From assembly GCA_029864225.1 (NCBI GenBank), contig JAOTTU010000123.1, positions 1 through 5,794 of the forward strand: a stretch of DNA of 5,794 bases, given 5' to 3'. Origin of the DNA: Gammaproteobacteria bacterium (GTDB lineage: Bacteria > Pseudomonadota > Gammaproteobacteria > UBA9214). The position numbers and the translations under genes were made by a program. Under the pieces are notes generated by a model, which worked only from the letters and a program-made list of their open reading frames with translations, ran no database searches and was not told the DNA's origin. Of this stretch, positions 5,663-5,794 are shown in pieces; position 1 is the stretch's first letter, and every line of letters starts with the position of its first letter.

Positions 5663-5794
5663 GTGGACATTCGCTTGACACCCTACGAAGCACGCGTGGT
5701 CGGCTGTCTGCTCGAAAAGCAGCGCACCACCCCCGAACACTACCCGCTATCGCTCAATGCACTCAGCAATGCCTGCAACCAGAAGAGCAGCCGC
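5663..5794 (+). CDS. yceH: YceH/DUF480 family protein, N-terminal 44 residues (partial, runs off right edge)
   Basis: GTG at 5663 opens a frame that continues to the window edge. The start MDIRLTPYEARVVGCLLEKQ and the following TTPEHYPLSLNAL and ACNQKSSR match the N-terminus of E. coli YceH, where LTALEARVIGCLLEKQ and TTPEQYPLS...ACNQK occupy the same positions. The family is about 215 residues, so roughly four fifths lies outside the window. Members consist of winged-helix domains; their molecular role is not established, and a regulatory function is only presumed from the fold. It follows dbpA on the same strand after 140 bp that hold a GC hairpin and an inverted repeat, so it is probably transcribed separately. 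Confidence 0.9.
   Translation, partial: MDIRLTPYEARVVGCLLEKQRTTPEHYPLSLNALSNACNQKSSR

Noticed and set aside
1..5794. CRISPR array, transposon, phage, toxin-antitoxin or defence island
   Set aside because: No regularly spaced repeats, transposase, integrase, terminal repeats or known defence genes are visible. The NYN protein alone is not evidence of a defence system because no partner gene accompanies it.

Overview
The window looks like chromosomal DNA of a gammaproteobacterium. The best evidence is a clear DbpA (DEAD-box rRNA helicase with its dedicated C-terminal RNA-binding domain) followed by the start of a YceH/DUF480 gene. A c-type cytochrome lipoprotein behind a perfect FNR-type box suggests a respiratory organism that responds to oxygen. 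I cannot name the genus from sequence alone. The left part (about 1-3300) uses very GC-rich codons; the right part, especially the NYN gene and dbpA, is clearly more AT-rich.

Layout. Positions 1-936 (minus) hold the N-terminal 312 residues of a c-type cytochrome lipoprotein that runs off the left edge. It has a lipobox at Cys25 and a CKACH heme site at 245-249. Positions 937-1349 contain no gene but do contain control signals for it: a perfect TTGAT-N4-ATCAA FNR box at 1177-1190 with a weak -10 at class II spacing, and a perfect 8-bp hairpin/palindrome near the start codon. Positions 1350-3275 (minus) encode a 641-residue fusion of a cyclic-nucleotide-binding domain to an SLC13/DASS-type anion permease. 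Positions 3276-3562 are a divergent intergenic region with two notable dyads. Positions 3563-4036 (plus) encode a LabA-like NYN-domain protein, a probable RNase. Positions 4140-5522 (plus) encode DbpA, with an extended -10 promoter in the gap before it. Positions 5663-5794 (plus) hold the first 44 codons of a YceH/DUF480 protein.

How the genes relate. The cytochrome and the transporter are on the same strand but are separated by 413 bp containing an FNR-type promoter, so they are probably independent units. The NYN protein and DbpA are both RNA-related, co-oriented and 103 bp apart; they may be partly co-transcribed, although dbpA seems to have its own promoter. All three plus-strand genes start with GTG.

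I found no RNA genes, CRISPR array, insertion sequence, phage or defence locus. The most interesting items are the cNMP-sensing permease with degenerate substrate motifs, the FNR-box/cytochrome arrangement, and the dyad overlapping the NYN gene's ribosome binding site. None of these proves a new system.
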